From NCBI GenBank assembly GCA_000333855.2, contig CM007333.1, forward strand, positions 1 to 10,716: a stretch of 10,716 bases of DNA, in the 5' to 3' direction. The stretch is from Endotrypanum monterogeii. Lineage: Eukaryota > Euglenozoa > Kinetoplastea > Trypanosomatida > Trypanosomatidae. The notes beneath the pieces were generated by a model. That model did not search any database. It was not told where the DNA came from and saw only the letters and a program-made list of their open reading frames with translations. The position numbers and the translations under genes were made by a program. Below, piece by piece: positions 7,809 to 10,716 of the stretch. Numbering within the stretch: the stretch's first letter is position 1; each line of letters starts with the position of its first letter.

Positions 7809-8414
7809 TCATCTTCTGTGTGCGCTCGAGTCAGGATCGAGTGAGCCTCGTTGCAGCATGCCAAGCAAATCGCCTTTTCTTGTGGCACCCCAGTGAAGGT
7901 AATCGCCAGATTTGCGTTGCAGAAGATCAGAGTTCAGCAGAGAAAGCGACTGCACGGTAGTGATGATGGGAGAAAAAAGAGTGTAGACGCCTTTGGCGAA
8001 GTACACCAAAGGTGTGTAGAGCCAGTTACCGATGAGCAGCAGGAGCGAGCGATTTGTGGTGACTTGCATCGTCGCATGACCCCGGTGAGTAGACTCACCA
8101 GCGAAAAGGCGCAGCTGCTCGGTGTGGTCGGCAACAACACCATGCTGCTTCTCTAAATTTATGACGACGAATTCTAGCTGCCGCTGAGCGTAAGCCATCT
8201 CACTTTGGGTCGTGCTAAGGAGCGCCTCCAGATGCGAGATATGCTCGCGAAGGCCGTCGATCACCACACGCTTCCGCACGCTATCATTCTCGAGATGACG
8301 GCATCGCCGCGACAGCTGGTCAATATTTTCACATAGTTTATAGATTGATTTGCGCTCATTCTCGATCACCTCCGTTGCACCACGCAAGGTCAGCAGGTTG
8401 GAAGCCTCTGCCAT
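7809..8414 (-). CDS. Hypothetical coiled-coil protein with C-terminal hydrophobic segment
   Basis: I do not recognise a family. The 201-residue product has a predominantly helical, charged N-terminal half. Heptad-like spacing of Leu, Ile and Val runs from about residue 15 to 103, including IDQLSRRCRHLEND and EHISHLEALLSTTQSEM, which suggests a coiled coil. Residues 123-160 are strongly hydrophobic with aromatic residues (LLLLIGNWLYTPLVYF, then YTLFSPIITTV). This is long enough for one or two membrane passes or a re-entrant hairpin. A polar tail of about 40 residues follows. There is no N-terminal signal peptide, so membrane attachment would be through the C-terminal part. The ATG at 8414 is the first ATG in frame; the frame stays open upstream to a GTG at 8570 with no supported start. 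An out-of-frame ATG lies 13 bases before the chosen start. No strong polypyrimidine run lies close upstream. It sits between the cis-prenyltransferase and another coiled-coil gene on the same strand. Confidence 0.7.
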   Translation of the reverse strand: MAEASNLLTLRGATEVIENERKSIYKLCENIDQLSRRCRHLENDSVRKRVVIDGLREHISHLEALLSTTQSEMAYAQRQLEFVVINLEKQHGVVADHTEQLRLFAGESTHRGHATMQVTTNRSLLLLIGNWLYTPLVYFAKGVYTLFSPIITTVQSLSLLNSDLLQRKSGDYLHWGATRKGDLLGMLQRGSLDPDSSAHRR

Positions 8415-9333
8415 GTGGAGATAACATATGTATGGGTGCGCAGTGGAAAGCGCGTTCCAACCGGACACAAGAAAACCTTGTGCGTATTTGTGCGCGCGCA
8501 CTCCCGTGTAGAAAACCTGGACAGTCAACACAAATGAACAAGCACCGATGCCGACCGTAGACCTCGCCACTGTGGAAACGTAGTGAGTGACAAGTCAAAT
8601 AAGCTTTACTTTCAACGTCATGTCCAGCTTAGCAAGAAGATAAAGCAAGTGGAGGAGTGAGCTGCGGCTATCGGTAAGAATGATGCGGTAGAAAATATTC
8701 GAAAAAGAGCGGATGTGTTATTCCTTGAGGCAACCATGTATATATGCATGTTGGCACGGGTCATTGGATTGAGAGAACAATATAAAAACCGTAGGGGTGT
8801 GGCATCACTTGAGAATTTGTGCAGCATCATCTACAGAAAATTCATTGAATGGGGGAACGTGCTCAGCGACCCCACAGCCGTATCACACGCATCCTTTCAG
8901 CAAGAAACCTTTCATGCTATAAAATGGAACCCTAGGGTGTACTTTGGTCGGTCAATGCTAATGCATTAGCAGGGGCGAATAGGGGGGGGGCATACAACAA
9001 AAGGAGCTCGAGAGAGCTATTCACTGTACATGAAATCATGGGAGGGAAAATTACGCGCTGTAATGCTGCAGACCCCTAAGCATACAAACGAACAGATGGG
9101 AAGAAAGGGAGGAACCAAGCACGCATCTCGCCGAGGTGCGATATGCGCACAGTTCTGGTGACGGCAGATAGATATAGCCTAGAATTTCTTTCCAAAGCTA
9201 CAGAGAAGGAACAATACGTGGTAAAACAGCTCTCTTGTGTGTATATCAACCCTGTTTTCTCCTGCAGGCTTCCACCAAGGATTTTTTTGTATGCAACACC
9301 CATGCGCTTTGCTGCTGCTGTCGTTTTTTTTTT
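8415..9333. other. Spacer between the two coiled-coil genes
   Basis: About 0.9 kb with no convincing gene. On the sense strand it should contain the 3' UTR of the gene at 9334-10416 on the right and the 5' UTR of the gene at 7809-8414 on the left. The best pyrimidine-rich sense-strand stretch is at about 8629-8662. It is over 200 bases from the ATG at 8414, so the splice acceptor is uncertain. A plus-strand frame at 8715-8969 opens with GTG and shows no domain, so I do not call it. Confidence 0.45.
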
Positions 9334-10416
9334 TTACATCACATTCGGATCTTTGAGGAGCGTTAGAGGCGGTGCTGTCGGGCACATGCAGGTGAAAAGA
9401 CGATTGATGCGCCGCACAACGAAATTCTGCACCGCTAGTCGATCCCATAATGTCCGTATGTTGTCCAAGAATGGAAAGGTACCCTCCAGACCTCTTTGAC
9501 CCTCCCTCTGGCCCAGGAGTGGTTTCAAAACACGATTTACCTCAAGTAAGGACTCGACCACGGTTGCCCGCACCGCCATGTTCGTCTCTGGGTCGAGGAA
9601 ATTCTCGGTGGTGCGTAACGCGTGTTGCGCTGTCATCATTGTCTGGAGGTGACCGCTTAGCTGACCCAGGTGGTACTGCTGCTCCTGATGCAAACGCTGT
9701 TTGCACTCCTCTAGCTCCTTCGTACACTGGTCGAGCTGGCGACGGGCTTCTACTATATCGTTTGTGAAGTTGTAGCCATCAAGCGATGGGTCACTCGAGG
9801 AAGTCAGCTGCTGCCTGCCCTGAGCGATAGGTTCGAGCTCCTTATTGTGATTGAACACAGCGCAACGCTCCTTGTCCTGGAGCTCGTGCGTGAGCTTAGC
9901 AAGACGACCACGCAGACGCCGGTTTCGGGATTGGGCAAAGCGCAGTTTCTCTCCCTCGATTTCGGCAAGGCGCCGCAGCTCCACCGCTTCTTTGGTCACT
10001 AACCGACCTCTTGCGAAGACCTGCTGCGAATGCCTTTCTTTCTGGATCAAGTCTGAAATGATTTCCGTACGGCAATTCTGTAAAAGATCTCGCTTAGCGG
10101 ACCCTGTGATACCGCCCTTGCGAGACTTAGAAAGGTGAGTGGTCGACCGTGGAGATGTCTGCGTCTGTTGGGGTGGCAGCGACTCTGTAATCAAGTCCCT
10201 TGGGATCTCCGAAGATGAAGTATGACTCGCGCTAGTCCAACAGAAACCCAACATTTCATCAAGAGCAGCCTCTTGTGCAGCCAAGAAAGCGGTCATAGAG
10301 GCCGCGATGGCTTCTACGGGTGGCGCACGAGCGACACTGTGGCCACCACCCTCCTCACAGACTGCCTCCATTGAGGCAACATGCGGGCCCCACTGCGCTT
10401 GAATATGCAGTGACAT
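9334..10416 (-). CDS. Hypothetical coiled-coil protein
   Basis: A 360-residue product with no family I recognise. Residues 1-105 are low in structure and rich in Ala, Ser, Thr and Pro, with a short Ala-rich helix-prone stretch at about 36-56. Residues about 107-185 are highly charged and helix-prone (SDLIQKERHSQQ, AVELRRLAEIEGEKL, LRGRLAKLTHELQDKE). A second coiled-coil-like segment covers about 218-270 (EARRQLDQCTKELEECKQRL). The C-terminal 75 residues look globular or helical and end in a Pro/Leu-rich tail. No signal peptide or membrane segment is seen. It may be a structural or cytoskeletal protein, but nothing specific supports that. The ATG at 10416 is the first in the frame and follows likely splice acceptors. 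The TAA stop forms the start of a long A run on the sense strand, with the matching plus-strand T run at 9324-9335. Confidence 0.78.
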   Translation of the reverse strand: MSLHIQAQWGPHVASMEAVCEEGGGHSVARAPPVEAIAASMTAFLAAQEAALDEMLGFCWTSASHTSSSEIPRDLITESLPPQQTQTSPRSTTHLSKSRKGGITGSAKRDLLQNCRTEIISDLIQKERHSQQVFARGRLVTKEAVELRRLAEIEGEKLRFAQSRNRRLRGRLAKLTHELQDKERCAVFNHNKELEPIAQGRQQLTSSSDPSLDGYNFTNDIVEARRQLDQCTKELEECKQRLHQEQQYHLGQLSGHLQTMMTAQHALRTTENFLDPETNMAVRATVVESLLEVNRVLKPLLGQREGQRGLEGTFPFLDNIRTLWDRLAVQNFVVRRINRLFTCMCPTAPPLTLLKDPNVM

Positions 10417-10422
10417 GTGGAG

Positions 10423-10536
10423 CTACATACCCTGGATGCAATTATATAACGTCCTCCTTTCGGGTCAAGAGAGCGATTGGTTACGGAGGACCGTAGTCAA
10501 TCACAAATCAAAGGACGCCGGCGGGCTAATACTACT
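10423..10536 (-). promoter_or_regulatory. Candidate 5' UTR and splice acceptors of the coiled-coil gene
   Basis: After the (CA)n tract on the minus strand, the first AG is at 10536-10535, which gives a 5' UTR of about 118 bases. Further AGs close to the start codon are at 10433-10432 and 10424-10423, leaving 15 or 6 bases. Upstream of the (CA)n tract, the minus strand is pyrimidine-rich from about 10594 to the right edge. An ATG directly followed by TAG sits 10 bases before the main ATG and would be kept with the first or second acceptor but cut by the last. Confidence 0.45.
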
Positions 10537-10548
10537 CGGAAAATTCAG

Positions 10549-10550
<2 letters not shown>

Positions 10551-10593
<43 letters not shown>
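10551..10593. repeat. (GT)n / (CA)n microsatellite
   Basis: A perfect 43-base GT tract on the plus strand, read as (CA)n on the sense strand of the gene at 9334-10416. It is flanked on the right by a purine-rich plus-strand region that reaches the window edge. Confidence 0.98.
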
Positions 10594-10598
<5 letters not shown>

Positions 10599-10716
10599 AA
10601 CGGAAAAGGAGTAGGGAAGGGTGGGTACTACGAAGTCGGTTGGTACAAGTAAGAAAAGAACAAAGTAAAACGGACGGTAGAAGAAACGAAAAGAACGAAA
10701 GAAAGTAGATACGACC
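10594..10716 (-). promoter_or_regulatory. Long pyrimidine-rich region upstream of the last gene
   Basis: On the minus strand these 123 bases are mostly C and T with scattered interruptions, then run directly into (CA)n. This is the expected make-up of a kinetoplastid trans-splicing signal. The same stretch would also steer polyadenylation of the next gene to the right, which is outside the window. Confidence 0.45.

Noticed and set aside
8715..8969. An 84-codon plus-strand frame in the spacer between the coiled-coil genes
   Set aside because: It begins with GTG, runs against the transcription direction of the cluster, and has no recognisable motif. Weak, but it is the least implausible of the spacer frames.
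9143..9499. A 118-codon plus-strand frame
   Set aside because: It overlaps the 3' part of the coiled-coil gene antisense and reads through a T run. It has no domain.
9831..9840. GGTTCGA resembling a tRNA B box
   Set aside because: It lies inside the coiled-coil coding sequence, with no tRNA fold around it.
1..10716. Search for CRISPR arrays, prophage, bacterial operons or insertion sequences
   Set aside because: The telomere, single-strand eukaryotic gene cluster and splice-type signals show a nuclear protist chromosome. No spaced direct repeats or transposase genes were seen.

Overview
This window looks like the end of a nuclear chromosome from a kinetoplastid (trypanosomatid) protist. It opens with ten exact CCCTAA telomere repeats (TTAGGG on the other strand). 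Four intron-less genes follow, all on the minus strand and all pointing towards the telomere, as in a kinetoplastid polycistronic unit. On the sense strand, the regions upstream of three of the genes carry polypyrimidine tracts followed by an AG, which fits trans-splicing of a spliced leader. Two of these tracts, plus a third in the longest intergenic gap, are followed directly by long (CA)n microsatellites. Sense-strand (CA)n enrichment upstream of genes has been described for Trypanosoma cruzi, so a T. cruzi-clade trypanosome is my best guess. It is not proven from this sequence. Overall composition appears roughly balanced, less GC-rich than typical Leishmania coding DNA.

Layout from left to right: telomere repeats (4-66); about 2.3 kb of subtelomeric DNA with no convincing gene (67-2345); a LisH/CTLH/WD40 protein of 650 residues (2346-4298, minus); a 1.76 kb gene-poor intergenic region with (CA)n and homopolymer tracts (4299-6056); a cis-prenyltransferase of 397 residues with an N-terminal membrane anchor (6057-7250, minus); a spacer; a 201-residue coiled-coil protein with a C-terminal hydrophobic segment (7809-8414, minus); a 0.9 kb spacer; a 360-residue coiled-coil protein (9334-10416, minus); and its upstream trans-splicing region with a third (CA)n tract running to the right edge.

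The genes need not work together, because kinetoplastid polycistrons usually mix unrelated functions. The WD40 protein has the layout of WDR26/Gid7-type subunits of the CTLH/GID ubiquitin ligase. The cis-prenyltransferase should make the dolichol backbone used in protein glycosylation and GPI-anchor synthesis at the ER. The two coiled-coil proteins are not recognised; one is probably membrane-anchored.

The points most worth checking are the roughly 50-residue insertion in the cis-prenyltransferase catalytic domain, the repeated polypyrimidine-(CA)n-AG architecture (including one copy with no normal gene behind it), a start-stop micro-ORF before the last gene, and the short subtelomere with no recognisable surface-antigen genes. 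I did not find a clearly new system.
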